Positions 7,744 to 17,585 of a DNA stretch of 64,000 nt are shown here, in pieces. A program made the translations under genes and the position numbers. Source of the DNA: Methylobacter sp. (GTDB taxonomy: Bacteria; Pseudomonadota; Gammaproteobacteria; Methylococcales; Methylomonadaceae); contig NZ_JALOCF010000005.1 of assembly GCF_023227905.1 (NCBI RefSeq), positions 1 to 64,000 of the forward strand. Direction: 5' to 3'. Position 1 is the stretch's first letter; every line of letters starts with the position of its first letter. A model generated the notes under the pieces. It saw nothing but the letters and a program-made list of their open reading frames with translations. It made no database searches and was not told the origin of the DNA.

Positions 7744-7971
7744 ATGGGAATGCCGGTACGCATAAATGATGATTTGTACGAACAGGCACGGGCGCAAGCG
7801 CAGGCTGAGCGGCGCACGATTGCCGGGCAAATAGAGTTTTGGGCTTTGGTGGGAAGAACCGCCTTGGACAACCCCGATCTGCCGATTGATTTCGTCCGTG
7901 ACTTGTTGGTTGCCCGTGCAGAAGGACCGACGCTTGCCACCCCCTTCGTTCCCGAAGGAAAGCGTAATTGA
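7744..7971 (+). CDS. ParD-like antitoxin (module 2)
   Basis: A 75-residue protein matching the ParD-like antitoxin family, which starts with a ribbon-helix-helix-type segment: MGMPVRINDDLYEQAR, then AQAERRTIAGQIEFWALVGR. Such proteins bind their own promoter and neutralise the partner toxin through the C-terminus. GGAG lies about 8 bases before the ATG. The stop codon overlaps the next start by one base (TGATG), so expression of the pair is coupled. Confidence 0.85.
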   Translation: MGMPVRINDDLYEQARAQAQAERRTIAGQIEFWALVGRTALDNPDLPIDFVRDLLVARAEGPTLATPFVPEGKRN

Positions 7972-8249
7972 TGGCTGATGCCATTCAGGTACTGCAAAGC
8001 GCAATGTTCAAACGGGCTTATAAGCGCTTGCACCCGAATCAGAAAACCGATGTAGATGATGCCGTAGCTGAAATTGTTCGTGACCCGACCATCGGCGAAG
8101 CCAAGAAAGGCGATCTGGCAGGAGTGTTTGTGCATAAGTTCAAATGCAATGAGCAGCTGATGTTACTGGCTTACGAATACGATCCCGGCACTCGTCTATT
8201 GCTGTTGCTGGGTTCCCATGAAAACTTTTACCGGGACTTGAAGCGGTAA
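7971..8249 (+). CDS. RelE/ParE-like toxin (module 2)
   Basis: A 92-residue toxin of the RelE/ParE superfamily. I start it at the ATG at 7971; a TTG immediately upstream would add one residue. Recognisable features are FKRAYKRLHPNQKTDVDDAV in the N-terminal helix pair (20 residues), the basic central strand VFVHKFKCNEQLMLLAYEYD and the C-terminal LLLLGSHENFYRDLKR. The ending HENFYRDL is characteristic of ParD-like-associated toxins. It is stop-start coupled to its antitoxin. Confidence 0.82.
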   Translation: MADAIQVLQSAMFKRAYKRLHPNQKTDVDDAVAEIVRDPTIGEAKKGDLAGVFVHKFKCNEQLMLLAYEYDPGTRLLLLLGSHENFYRDLKR

Positions 8250-8480
8250 ACCTACAAGTCCTGTCGAACGGGCATGTTGATTATTCCCGGCATTTCCATG
8301 TTTGGAGGGACGACAATTTTTATCTTGCCTGCACTACGTCAGGACGCCGCTTTGTTGCCTGAACGGCGGAATATGTGATTGCAAGACTTAACCCTGTACT
8401 TCTTGCAGAAACAATTACCTGAGGTCTAAGGGTTTCGCGTACTCTACCCATCCTATCGAGCTCCAGCCATTACATCGAAC

Positions 8481-9869
8481 TTAACCGTTAGGGGGAGACG
8501 CTATACTGTTAATCTTATTTAAACCCCATGCTTCAATATCTTCTACAAAACTATCCCAGTCGGGAGCCAGCCCTACTGAGTTAAAAATCCTGTAGATTAG
8601 AGGCGTTGCGAACACATATGGAACAGTCTGATATTCATCATTACTAATAGAGCAGTTCAATTTCCGCAATTCCGCCTTGTGAATAAACATATTATCTTCA
8701 GTCGGCTCCTTGGGAAGGACTATCTCACGATCCATTGTCAATGGTAAAGACAAAGACTTTATTCTATCTATAAAGCAACTTGAATCTACAAATGGCGATG
8801 TATGAAATACATTTCGTAAAGTAAAACACGAAAAAACATCTCGTTGGTCGTCAGTAGCTTTAAGCATATGAAGGTAACAATTAGTTAACGCCCCAATAAT
8901 TGGAACAAACATAGCGTAATCGACGATTTTCATATCTTGACACTGATTTTCATATGCAATCCCGCAATATTGACCTGCATAGATGTTTTTCTCGTGTGTC
9001 TTGGCAAAATTAGATAAATCGTAGAGATTTAGAGGAATATCAAATCGAACGCTTCCATCGTGCCACCAACGAATAGTCAACAAAGCAAGACTTGGATCAT
9101 TATCTCCAATTTGCCTAGCAACAAAGCCATTCAAGGCACTATGGGCAGCAGGCAGTGGCGCATGCACACCAACTATGCTGTTATCTGAATTTGTAACGAT
9201 ACGTACAAATTCATCAAAACTTAACTTCTTGGTCGGCGGTAGTTGCCTTTCGCTTGGCTTGAAGAAAATATATGCCCACGGAGAATTAGACTGACATTCT
9301 GGTAATTCTGGTGTTTTAGTTAAGTGCATAACATTTTTCTGTTGATGTTCATTACCTCGTTTCCATAGCTCATCAAGAATATATCTATCTGTTTCTTCTT
9401 TTGGTTTAGATTGATCCGCTACACGACGATAAATTCTGCCTGAAGAATGTATGTGCGGCGTAGCAACACTTCTAGGTATGCCAACCACTACAATAGATTT
9501 TCCTTTCGCTAGATTTATTTCATCTATTGGCCCATCAATGACTTTTTCTTCATATAGAACTTCTGGATTAACATGAGCCGATGCAGCCTCTCTTAAAGCT
9601 AACGTGATTTTTGCTACTTCACTTTTTTCTACACCAGGAAATTCACCCGCTGTTCGAGAACCATCATTCTTTTCACTTACGCCAATGATTAGCCAGCCAC
9701 CATATTGATTGGAAAAGGCGGCCAAGTGCTTTCCATAGTCAGATATTTTTAAGCCTTGTACCTTATAATCAATATACCAACCCTCTGAAACATCACGCAA
9801 AAGAGATAAGTCACTGCCATCAAGCTCCTCTAAAATATTTTTGAATGGAAAAAAAGAATAATTAAGCAA
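8481..9869 (-). CDS. Schlafen/AlbA_2-domain ATP-binding protein
   Basis: A 462-residue protein whose first ~150 residues form a Schlafen AlbA_2 (divergent AAA_4) domain. Evidence includes the motif EGWYIDYKVQGL near residue 30, the segment AFSNQYGGWLIIGVSE near 55, and the diagnostic ending GRIYRRVADQSKP near 145. The remaining ~300 residues show no domain that I recognise. AlbA_2 proteins occur as regulators and in phage-defence settings, but no recognised defence partner is adjacent. The gene is A/T-richer than the neighbouring P-type ATPase and sits in an accessory patch with toxin-antitoxin genes, suggesting acquisition. Function is unknown. Confidence 0.75.
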   Translation of the reverse strand: MLNYSFFPFKNILEELDGSDLSLLRDVSEGWYIDYKVQGLKISDYGKHLAAFSNQYGGWLIIGVSEKNDGSRTAGEFPGVEKSEVAKITLALREAASAHVNPEVLYEEKVIDGPIDEINLAKGKSIVVVGIPRSVATPHIHSSGRIYRRVADQSKPKEETDRYILDELWKRGNEHQQKNVMHLTKTPELPECQSNSPWAYIFFKPSERQLPPTKKLSFDEFVRIVTNSDNSIVGVHAPLPAAHSALNGFVARQIGDNDPSLALLTIRWWHDGSVRFDIPLNLYDLSNFAKTHEKNIYAGQYCGIAYENQCQDMKIVDYAMFVPIIGALTNCYLHMLKATDDQRDVFSCFTLRNVFHTSPFVDSSCFIDRIKSLSLPLTMDREIVLPKEPTEDNMFIHKAELRKLNCSISNDEYQTVPYVFATPLIYRIFNSVGLAPDWDSFVEDIEAWGLNKINSIASPPNG

Positions 9870-10102
9870 TCTTACGTACTCCTAAAAAATTATTATCTAG
9901 TATCCACGCAACCTAACATAATTCATTAGGATTTTATATTTAAGCTTTTAACTTCTGCTATCGCAGCTCGATAGTTCGGTCATCTTGTTTATACCCGACA
10001 ATTCAATGCGCCAATGTCCACGTTATTTCCATTTTTAGGTGCTATTGCAATTACTATATAAGCTGAAATAATTGTAGCGTCTGTTTTACAGGAGATCGAA
10101 CC

Positions 10103-12766
10103 TTGCCCAACCAACAAAAGAATCAAAGCAAACAGCCTCCTTCACCTCCCTGGCATCTCCTGGAACCCTGGCAGACCACTGCATGGCTCAAGGTCGATCC
10201 AGAAAAAGGCCTCAATCATCAGGAGGCAAAAGAACGCCTCGAAACCTACGGACCGAACGCCATTAAGGAACAAAGCCGCCGGGGACCGGTGCGGATGTTT
10301 TTCGGGCAATTCGCCGATTTCATGATTATCGTGCTGATTATGGCCTGCATCGTTTCGGGTTTGATCGGCGATTTGACGGATACGATCGCCATCAGTGTGA
10401 TTGTCGTGTTGAACGCCATCATCGGCTTCATCCAGGAGTACCGCGCGGAAAAAGCCGTGGACGCGCTCAAACGCTTGTCCAGCCCCACCGCGCAAGTGCT
10501 GCGCGAGGGCAAGACCCAGACCATCGCTGCCAAGGAACTGGTTCCCGGCGATTTGGCCATGCTTGAAGCTGGCAATATCGTCCCGGCCGACCTCAAGCTA
10601 TTGGATGTGGCGCGGCTCAAGGTGGAGGAAGCCGCGCTGACCGGCGAATCGCTGCCGGTCGAAAAATCGGGAGCGTTGATTCGGGAACTGGATTCACCGC
10701 TCGGCGACCGGCTCAACATGGCTTACAAGGGAACGGTAGCGACTTATGGCCGTGGCGTCGGCATCGTCATCGCCACGGGGATGGACACTGAGCTCGGCAA
10801 AATAGCCGAGCTTCTGCGCCAGGGCAAGGAGACCAAAACCCCGCTGCAACAACGTCTTGCCAGCTTCGGCATGCGCCTTGCCCTGTTGGTTTTGGCCGTC
10901 TGCGCGATTATTTTTGCGGTCGGCTTGTTGCGCGGCGAAGAGCCCATGTTGATGTTGCTGACCGCTATCAGTCTGGCGGTAGCCGCTATCCCGGAAGCCC
11001 TGCCCGCCGTAGCGACGGTGACTTTAGCCATCGGCGCGCGCAAGATGGTCATCAAAAACGCGCTGATCCGCCGCCTGCCTGCCGTGGAAACGTTGGGTTC
11101 GGTGACTTTCATTTGTTCGGACAAGACCGGCACGCTAACGCAAAACCGCATGCATGCCGAAGCGTTTTACGTCGAAGGGCGCTTGCGGGAAGGCATCGCC
11201 GACGACTTTCCGGCCCCGCTGTTACGGGCGCTCGCCTTAAACAACGACGCCCGCCGCAACCACGAAGGGCAACTGCTGGGCGACCCTACCGAAACCGCCT
11301 TGTACGAAGCGGCCGAGAGCGTTGGCTATGTCGGCGCCGATCTCGTCAAAGCAACACCGCGACTGGATGAGATTCCTTTCGATTCCGAGCGCAAGCTGAT
11401 GACCACGCTGCATCAGGAAAATGGCGAACTTGTCGCTTACACCAAAGGCGCGCCGGAGAATGTGCTGTCTCGCTGCATTAGCCTATGGACCAGTGACGGC
11501 CCGCAGCCTCTACCGAAAGAAAAAATATTGGCTGCCGCCGAGCAAATGGCGGCGGACGGCCTGCGGGTGCTGGCCCTGGCCTACCGGCAATTCCCCGAAC
11601 GCCCGTCAACGCTGAGCGCGGACTCTGTCGAAGACGAATTGTGTTTTCTGGGCTTGGCGGGACTGATGGACCCGCCGCGCCCGGAAGCCAAGGACGCGGT
11701 GGCGCTGTGCAAGACTGCCGGGATTACGCCGGTCATGATCACCGGCGATCACCCGGCGACTGCCCGCGCCATCGCAATCAGGCTCGGTATCGTCGACGAC
11801 GGCTGCAAGGTGCTGACCGGGTCGGAACTGGCGCAGATGAGCCTTGCCGAATTCGAGAAACAGGTCGAAGACGTTCGTGTTTATGCCCGCGTTGCGCCGG
11901 AGCAGAAGATCGAAATCGTCAAGGCGTTACAGGATAGGGGAGAGTTCGTCGCGATGACCGGGGACGGCGTTAACGATGCGCCGGCTTTGCGCGCCGCCAA
12001 TATCGGCATCGCAATGGGCAAGATCGGTACGGATGTGGCGCGTGAGGCATCGCACATGGTGCTGCTGGATGATAATTTTGCCACCATTGTGAAAGCCGTT
12101 CGCGAGGGGCGGCGGATTTTCGACAACATCCGCAAGTTCATCAAATACACGATGACCAGTAACTCGGCGGAGATATGGACGTTGTTTCTGGCGCCTTTTC
12201 TGGGCTTGCCGATTCCGTTGCTGCCTATTCATATTCTTTGGATCAATCTGGTCACCGATGGCTTGCCGGGGTTGGCGCTGGCTGTCGAGCAGGAAGAGCG
12301 GGGCATTATGCAACGGCCGCCCCGTCCGCCTCAGGAAAGCATTTTTGCGCAAGGCATGTGGCAACATATCCTGTGGATCGGCCTATTGATGGGCGGCGTT
12401 TCGTTATTCTCCCAAGGTTGGGCTTATTATACCGGCTCCGCGCATTGGCAGAGCATGGTGTTCACGGTGCTGACTCTGTCGCAGATGGGACATGTATTGG
12501 CGATCAGGTCGGAACGGGAATCACTGTTCAGTCAGGGACTGTTTTCCAACAAGCTGCTGTTGGGTGCGGTGCTGTTGACCTTCGGCCTGCAAATGGCGGT
12601 GTTGTATGTGCCGGTTTTGCAGCCTATCTTCAAGACCGAGGCTTTGAGCCGCGACGAGCTGTTGTTCTGTCTGGCGCTTTCTTCGATTGTGTTCATTATG
12701 GTGGAAATTGAAAAGTGGATGCGCCGCCGGGGCTGGATTTACCGGAACGGCCAGCAAAGCCAGTAG
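10103..12766 (+). CDS. P2-type cation-transporting ATPase (Ca2+-ATPase-like)
   Basis: An 887-residue P-type ATPase. The start is a TTG at 10103 with GGAG 8 bases upstream. The phosphorylated Asp is D340 in CSDKTGTLT; TGES, MITGDHPATARAIA and MTGDGVNDAP are intact. Membrane residues follow the SERCA pattern: PEALP in TM4, SNSAEIW in TM5 and LWINLVTDGLP in TM6. These carry equivalents of the Glu, Asn/Glu and Asn/Asp Ca2+ ligands, so Ca2+ (or a related divalent ion) export is the best guess. H+-ATPases would instead show PVALP. It is a single gene with no obvious operon partner. Confidence 0.88.
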   Translation: MPNQQKNQSKQPPSPPWHLLEPWQTTAWLKVDPEKGLNHQEAKERLETYGPNAIKEQSRRGPVRMFFGQFADFMIIVLIMACIVSGLIGDLTDTIAISVIVVLNAIIGFIQEYRAEKAVDALKRLSSPTAQVLREGKTQTIAAKELVPGDLAMLEAGNIVPADLKLLDVARLKVEEAALTGESLPVEKSGALIRELDSPLGDRLNMAYKGTVATYGRGVGIVIATGMDTELGKIAELLRQGKETKTPLQQRLASFGMRLALLVLAVCAIIFAVGLLRGEEPMLMLLTAISLAVAAIPEALPAVATVTLAIGARKMVIKNALIRRLPAVETLGSVTFICSDKTGTLTQNRMHAEAFYVEGRLREGIADDFPAPLLRALALNNDARRNHEGQLLGDPTETALYEAAESVGYVGADLVKATPRLDEIPFDSERKLMTTLHQENGELVAYTKGAPENVLSRCISLWTSDGPQPLPKEKILAAAEQMAADGLRVLALAYRQFPERPSTLSADSVEDELCFLGLAGLMDPPRPEAKDAVALCKTAGITPVMITGDHPATARAIAIRLGIVDDGCKVLTGSELAQMSLAEFEKQVEDVRVYARVAPEQKIEIVKALQDRGEFVAMTGDGVNDAPALRAANIGIAMGKIGTDVAREASHMVLLDDNFATIVKAVREGRRIFDNIRKFIKYTMTSNSAEIWTLFLAPFLGLPIPLLPIHILWINLVTDGLPGLALAVEQEERGIMQRPPRPPQESIFAQGMWQHILWIGLLMGGVSLFSQGWAYYTGSAHWQSMVFTVLTLSQMGHVLAIRSERESLFSQGLFSNKLLLGAVLLTFGLQMAVLYVPVLQPIFKTEALSRDELLFCLALSSIVFIMVEIEKWMRRRGWIYRNGQQSQ

Positions 12767-13036
12767 TATTTTATAGCCATCGTATCCATTCTACGGATTC
12801 GCTGAATATTTTCGCGCTTTTAGTGATTTTCGCGGATTAAACGCTTTTTCAGGATTCATGCTGTTCAGTTTGGCTGCCGGCAGGCCTTTATCAGTTATAA
12901 GCCATAATGTCTAAATCATTACGAACCTACTATTGAATGCTAGAATACGGTTAAAGTGCGCATTGGATCGAATAGCTAACATCTAAAAAATGCACCAAAC
13001 AAATACGTTTAAAACATTTTCTACTAAGAGGACACT

Positions 13037-15712
13037 ATGCGGAACCTGAAGCTTCTACCCGCGATAATTGGAGCGACCCTTGCTGTCGCTATCATTTTAT
13101 ATGTCGCCTTCTACTTCATATTTCTCGATCTGTTTGTCGACTTATGGTGGTTCGAATCATTGAAGCTTGAGGCCTACTTCTGGCTAAGACTGCTCTACAA
13201 GTTCTTTCTTTCCGGCGCAGTCACGCTGGCGTTTTTTGCCATTTTCTTTTTTCACTTCTGGATTGCCTCGCGCTACCTGGGCTTAAATCCGCCGGATGAG
13301 ATTCTCAGCAATTTAGATAAGCGCCGACGCTTTCAACGTTTTGCCGACACCTTCTTAAACGGATCGGCAGCCGTGTACACACCGATATCGCTAATACTTG
13401 CCGTATTTATTGCCATTCCCTTTTATAACCAGTGGGAAACGACACTGCTGTACTTTTTCGGCAGCGATTCGGGCGTAACCGAATCGGTTTACGGCAAGGA
13501 TGTCAGTTTTTATATGCTGTCCTACCCGACTTATATGCTGATTCAGAAGGAACTGCTGACCACCGCCTCGCTGATTTTCTGCATGGTTGGTGTCTTATAT
13601 TGGCTGGAACATGTTTTTATCCCTAGCCAAAACTCGGAATTCCCGTTAGGAGCCAAAATTCACCTAACGACCTTGATCGGTTTTGTAGTGGCTTTTGTGG
13701 TCTGGGGCTTCATGCTGGATCGCTATAGCCTGCTTTATACCGATAAGCACGAACCGGTGTTTTACGGTCCCGGCTTTGTTGAATTGCGCTATCACTTGCC
13801 ATTGATCTGGCTAGAGATCGTTACCTTCGTAGCGACAGCGATAACAGCTGGCCTGTTTATTTTTTCGGAAAAACACCGGGTCAAATCGCCGTTTTTAATC
13901 TCACTCGGCTTATTTCTTTTTATTGCATTTTTACCGAATGTCCAATTTATCCCCAATTTAATTCAAAAATACATCGTCAACCCGAATCCGGTTAAAACCA
14001 ATAAGTCGCTTATACAGCACAATATCGATTCAACGCTGGCCGCTTACGATTTGAAGAATATCAAAACGATTGATTTGCGCGTTAAACTGGATGCGGCCAA
14101 GGATATCGAAACGTGGAGCACACAAAAACATTTTGAAAATATTCCGGTGTGGGACAGGGAATTTATCGTTCATAGCTATAGACAGCTACAGGAAATAAGA
14201 CCTTATTATAAAATCCTGTCTGTCGATGAAGACCGCTATTTTATTCTTGACCACACCCGGCAGGTTAATCTGGCAGCCAGGGAAGTCAATGTTTCCAAGC
14301 TGCCGCCTGAAGCGCAGAACTGGGAAAACATCCATTTGCGCTATACCCACGGTTATGGCGCTGTCGTTACTCCCGCAGCACAGGATGCCGACAACCCGCT
14401 GGTCTGGTATTTGCGCGACCTGAACATGCACTCCGACGTCGGCTTCAACGTCAAGCACCCGGACATCTACTACGGCCAGGAAAAATTCTCCTATGCCATC
14501 GTCCCCAATAAGCTCAACATTGTCGGCATTGCCGGCTCTGAGCCCGTCATAGAGGAAGCTTATCACGGCGAGGGTGGCATCCCCATTCCGTCGCTGTTCA
14601 GAAAGGCATTGTTTTCCTTTTATTTCAAGGATGAAAAAATATTTTTTTCACCCAACATTTCCACAGAGAGCAAAGTCAAGATGCGCCGGAATATAACCGA
14701 CCGCATTAATACGCTGACCCCTTTCCTGCATCTGGATAAAGACCCTTATCTGGTTATAACCCAGGATCGGTTCTACTGGATACAGGATGCTTACACCTTG
14801 TCCAACCGGTATCCGGTCTCCAAGCCTGCGGACGATGATTTCCTGGAAGGCAAACAGAATTTCAACTACATCCGCAACTCGGTAAAGATTGTTGTCGATG
14901 CGTTTGATGGCGATGTTGATTTTTATATTTCAGATCCATCGGATGCCATCATTCAGGCCTACAGCAGTGCCTATCCCGGCTTATTTAAAAGTCTGCAAGA
15001 AATGCCGGACGAATTAAAGCGGCATTTGCGTTATCCCCGCGATCTTTATTATCTGCAGATGAAAGTGTTCGCCAAGTACCATCAACAAACCCCTGAATTA
15101 TTCTACGAACAGGCAGAAACCTGGCAATTTGCCAATGTCCGCGGTGAGCCGGTAATGCCTTATTATCAGACCATGGACTTTGGCAACTGTAACGATATGG
15201 AAGAGTTTGTGTCGATTAACCCGATGACGCCGGTTAACAGAAGCAATCTTAGTATGATAGGCATTGCCGGAACACTCGATACCACCACTTGCAGCCTGGA
15301 TTACAAGCCCGGCATTACCGTTTACAAGTTCGGCAAGGATGTTCAGGTCAATGGTCCGGCACAGGTTGAAGCCTTGATTAACCAGAACCCCGAAATCTCT
15401 GCCCAATTTACATTATGGGGCCAGGCCGGTTCTGTTGTTGAGATGGGTCGGATGATTATCCTGCCGATGGGCAGCACCGTTCTGTATGTACAACCCATTT
15501 ACCTGGCTTCGATCAAAAACAAAATACCCGAATTAACCCGGGTCATTGTTTCTATTGGCAACGTGGTTGTTATGGATAAAACCTTATGGTCAGCTTTTAA
15601 TCGTTTGAAGCAAATTTATCTGCAAAGTGCGGCGGAAAGCGATGGGACGGAAACGCCTAAAGCAATCGTAGAGCCTAAAATCGAGCCTAAAGTAGCCCCA
15701 GAATCAAAATAA
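13037..15712 (+). CDS. UPF0182 family membrane protein
   Basis: An 891-residue protein of the UPF0182 (COG1615) family, function unknown. The N-terminal third holds about seven transmembrane helices, interspersed with the family-typical DLWWFESL and FWIASRYLGLNPP. The large C-terminal region is probably extracytoplasmic, with conserved stretches such as RYTHGYGAVVTPAA and VWYLRDLN. The tail is low-complexity (IVEPKIEPKVAPESK). GAGG lies just before the ATG. A strong intrinsic terminator follows within 10 bases, so it is a monocistronic unit. Confidence 0.9.
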   Translation: MRNLKLLPAIIGATLAVAIILYVAFYFIFLDLFVDLWWFESLKLEAYFWLRLLYKFFLSGAVTLAFFAIFFFHFWIASRYLGLNPPDEILSNLDKRRRFQRFADTFLNGSAAVYTPISLILAVFIAIPFYNQWETTLLYFFGSDSGVTESVYGKDVSFYMLSYPTYMLIQKELLTTASLIFCMVGVLYWLEHVFIPSQNSEFPLGAKIHLTTLIGFVVAFVVWGFMLDRYSLLYTDKHEPVFYGPGFVELRYHLPLIWLEIVTFVATAITAGLFIFSEKHRVKSPFLISLGLFLFIAFLPNVQFIPNLIQKYIVNPNPVKTNKSLIQHNIDSTLAAYDLKNIKTIDLRVKLDAAKDIETWSTQKHFENIPVWDREFIVHSYRQLQEIRPYYKILSVDEDRYFILDHTRQVNLAAREVNVSKLPPEAQNWENIHLRYTHGYGAVVTPAAQDADNPLVWYLRDLNMHSDVGFNVKHPDIYYGQEKFSYAIVPNKLNIVGIAGSEPVIEEAYHGEGGIPIPSLFRKALFSFYFKDEKIFFSPNISTESKVKMRRNITDRINTLTPFLHLDKDPYLVITQDRFYWIQDAYTLSNRYPVSKPADDDFLEGKQNFNYIRNSVKIVVDAFDGDVDFYISDPSDAIIQAYSSAYPGLFKSLQEMPDELKRHLRYPRDLYYLQMKVFAKYHQQTPELFYEQAETWQFANVRGEPVMPYYQTMDFGNCNDMEEFVSINPMTPVNRSNLSMIGIAGTLDTTTCSLDYKPGITVYKFGKDVQVNGPAQVEALINQNPEISAQFTLWGQAGSVVEMGRMIILPMGSTVLYVQPIYLASIKNKIPELTRVIVSIGNVVVMDKTLWSAFNRLKQIYLQSAAESDGTETPKAIVEPKIEPKVAPESK

Positions 15713-15715
15713 TGG

Positions 15716-15755
15716 GAAAAGGCCGGCGGAACAATATCCGCCGGCCTTTATTTTT
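15716..15755 (+). terminator. Rho-independent terminator after UPF0182 gene
   Basis: A 13-bp perfect G/C-rich stem (AAAGGCCGGCGGA at 15718-15730; TCCGCCGGCCTTT at 15737-15749) with a 6-base loop, followed by five T residues. It can also act for the convergent bestrophin gene because of the A-run on the other side. Confidence 0.92.
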
Positions 15756-15769
15756 CAATCAGCCCAACT

Positions 15770-16705
15770 TTATCGCCAAGTGTTTTCCTGGCGTGACTGT
15801 TCCAGCAACGCCTGACAATGAAGTTTTATCCCATCGCAGATAGTATGCAGGGGTAAATGGCTTAAGCTCTTTGTATCGAACGGATTTTGCAATTCAATAC
15901 CAATCCTGTCCAAAGACAACAATGGATAAGCGACTAGCAAGAAGATAAACACCGCGCTGAAACCCAAATTGTCTATTAAAGAAAACGGCAGCAGTACCAA
16001 AAAAGTCAGAATGAAGCGCCTGGCTTTGATCGCGTAAACCAACGGCATTGGCGTTTTTAAGATCCTTTCGCAGCCGCCAAGGTGGTCAACCAGCAAAATT
16101 CGCTGCCCCTCCAACTCCCTAAAAGTGAAGCCATCGATATAACGGCTAACCCTGGCTTGCTGAATTAATGAAGCTATTTTACTGGCGACAAACAGCGGCA
16201 TATGCACCGCGGATTTCAGCATTTCCAGTTCCTGTTCGCTCAGTAGACCGTTTAAATTATCAAAGTCTTTGCCGTTGCGTAAGGATTCTCTGACCGCAAA
16301 AGAAAACGTGACCGTCCACTTCAAAATTTCTTTACGCCACACATCCTGTTCAGAGCTGCAATTTTGAAGCTTAGTGTAGTTCAAAGCTTCAATAACGATG
16401 TTCCTGCTTTGGTTAACAATGCCTCCCCATAGCTTTCGAGCCTCCCACCAGCGCTCGTGGCCCGCGTTAGTCCGAAACACCAAAACCAAACCGAGCACCA
16501 CCCCGGTATATTCAAGCGGCGTCACATCAAGATGCGGCAACGGCCGCCAATACTGATCCAATGCAACAACTAACCCGCAATAACAAGTCATCACCAGCAG
16601 ATTGGGCAAGATACGCGGCGTAACGGAACCACTCCACATTAGGGCACCGCGTAAAAAATCCGGCGATTCATCTTTATTGCTATGTAACGGTATAGATCTT
16701 TTCAT
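15770..16705 (-). CDS. Bestrophin-family membrane protein (UPF0187, anion channel-like)
   Basis: A 311-residue protein of the bestrophin/RFP-TM family. The diagnostic block is LVFRTNAGHERWWEARKLWG (residues about 95-115), in which RTN and RWWEAR are nearly invariant. Transmembrane segments lie near residues 32-50 and 80-95, with a pair near 230-265. Bacterial members form pentameric ion channels, anion- or cation-selective depending on the protein. It is transcribed divergently from the TetR regulator across a 178-bp gap. Confidence 0.9.
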   Translation of the reverse strand: MKRSIPLHSNKDESPDFLRGALMWSGSVTPRILPNLLVMTCYCGLVVALDQYWRPLPHLDVTPLEYTGVVLGLVLVFRTNAGHERWWEARKLWGGIVNQSRNIVIEALNYTKLQNCSSEQDVWRKEILKWTVTFSFAVRESLRNGKDFDNLNGLLSEQELEMLKSAVHMPLFVASKIASLIQQARVSRYIDGFTFRELEGQRILLVDHLGGCERILKTPMPLVYAIKARRFILTFLVLLPFSLIDNLGFSAVFIFLLVAYPLLSLDRIGIELQNPFDTKSLSHLPLHTICDGIKLHCQALLEQSRQENTWR

Positions 16706-16883
16706 GCCTGCCCCTTATGGAGAATAAAAGTAAAATAGCAACACCATCTGAAAATAATAGTAACACTATCTTTTAAAGTGGCAATACTTCGGTTATTATT
16801 TCTTCAATGACGTGCAATAGCCCTTTTTAGAACAACCGGGCAACGTGCCTTACTATTTGAGATAAACAAGCCAAACCAAAGCG

Positions 16884-17564
16884 ATGGAAATACAGCTACA
16901 CATTAAAATGAATGAAAAATTGTTTCTCAGGGATCCGGAGCAATCCGAGCTGGGCAAGAAAATCATTCTGCACAGTATTCAGCTCATCCATAAAAACGGC
17001 TTTGAAGCATTTACATTTAAAAAACTCGCCGAAGCGATCGGCACCACCGAAGCAGGTATTTACCGGTATTTTGAAAACAAGCACCGATTGTTAATATACA
17101 TTACCGCCTGGTATTGGAGCTGGCTTGAGTATCGGGTTAGTTTTCAGACTAATAACGTTAAAGACCCTGTTGTTAAGCTCAAAATGGTCATTAAATTGCT
17201 GGCTACTACCGTGGAAGACGATATCAGAACCAGCTATGTAGACGAAGGCATTCTTCATCAGATTATTGTCACGGAAGGCTCCAAAGCCTATTTGACTAAA
17301 CGGGTATCGGAAGATAACAAGGATCACTTGTTTAAACCCTACAAAGACCTTTGCGCTGTTATCGGAAATATGATTTTGGAGTGTAATCCTCGTTACAAAT
17401 ACCCGAAATCATTAGCGTCCACCATTATTGAAATGGCGCATTTCCAGAGTTTTTTTATGAACAATCTGCCGGCGCTGACTGACTTTGGCAAAAACAAAGA
17501 TGAAGCGGAGATTGTTTTATTCCTGGAAGACCTGGTGTTTTCCAGCTTAAATTCGGCTCAATAG
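16884..17564 (+). CDS. TetR/AcrR-family transcriptional regulator
   Basis: A 226-residue regulator with an N-terminal TetR helix-turn-helix: KIILHSIQLIHKNGFEAFTF followed by KKLAEAIGTTEAGIYRYFENK (quoted here in shorter pieces: LAEAIGTTEAGIYRYFENK). The C-terminal ligand-binding half is divergent. An in-frame ATG at 16908 is an alternative start. It lies 21 bases upstream of the pyruvate carboxylase genes on the same strand and is divergent from the bestrophin gene, so it may control either; its effector cannot be read from the sequence. Confidence 0.85.
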   Translation: MEIQLHIKMNEKLFLRDPEQSELGKKIILHSIQLIHKNGFEAFTFKKLAEAIGTTEAGIYRYFENKHRLLIYITAWYWSWLEYRVSFQTNNVKDPVVKLKMVIKLLATTVEDDIRTSYVDEGILHQIIVTEGSKAYLTKRVSEDNKDHLFKPYKDLCAVIGNMILECNPRYKYPKSLASTIIEMAHFQSFFMNNLPALTDFGKNKDEAEIVLFLEDLVFSSLNSAQ

Positions 17565-17585
17565 CGGCAAGCTTAAGGAATATTT

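Noticed and set aside
14186..14566. Open frame on the minus strand within the UPF0182 gene
   Set aside because: Antisense shadow of a well-supported coding sequence.
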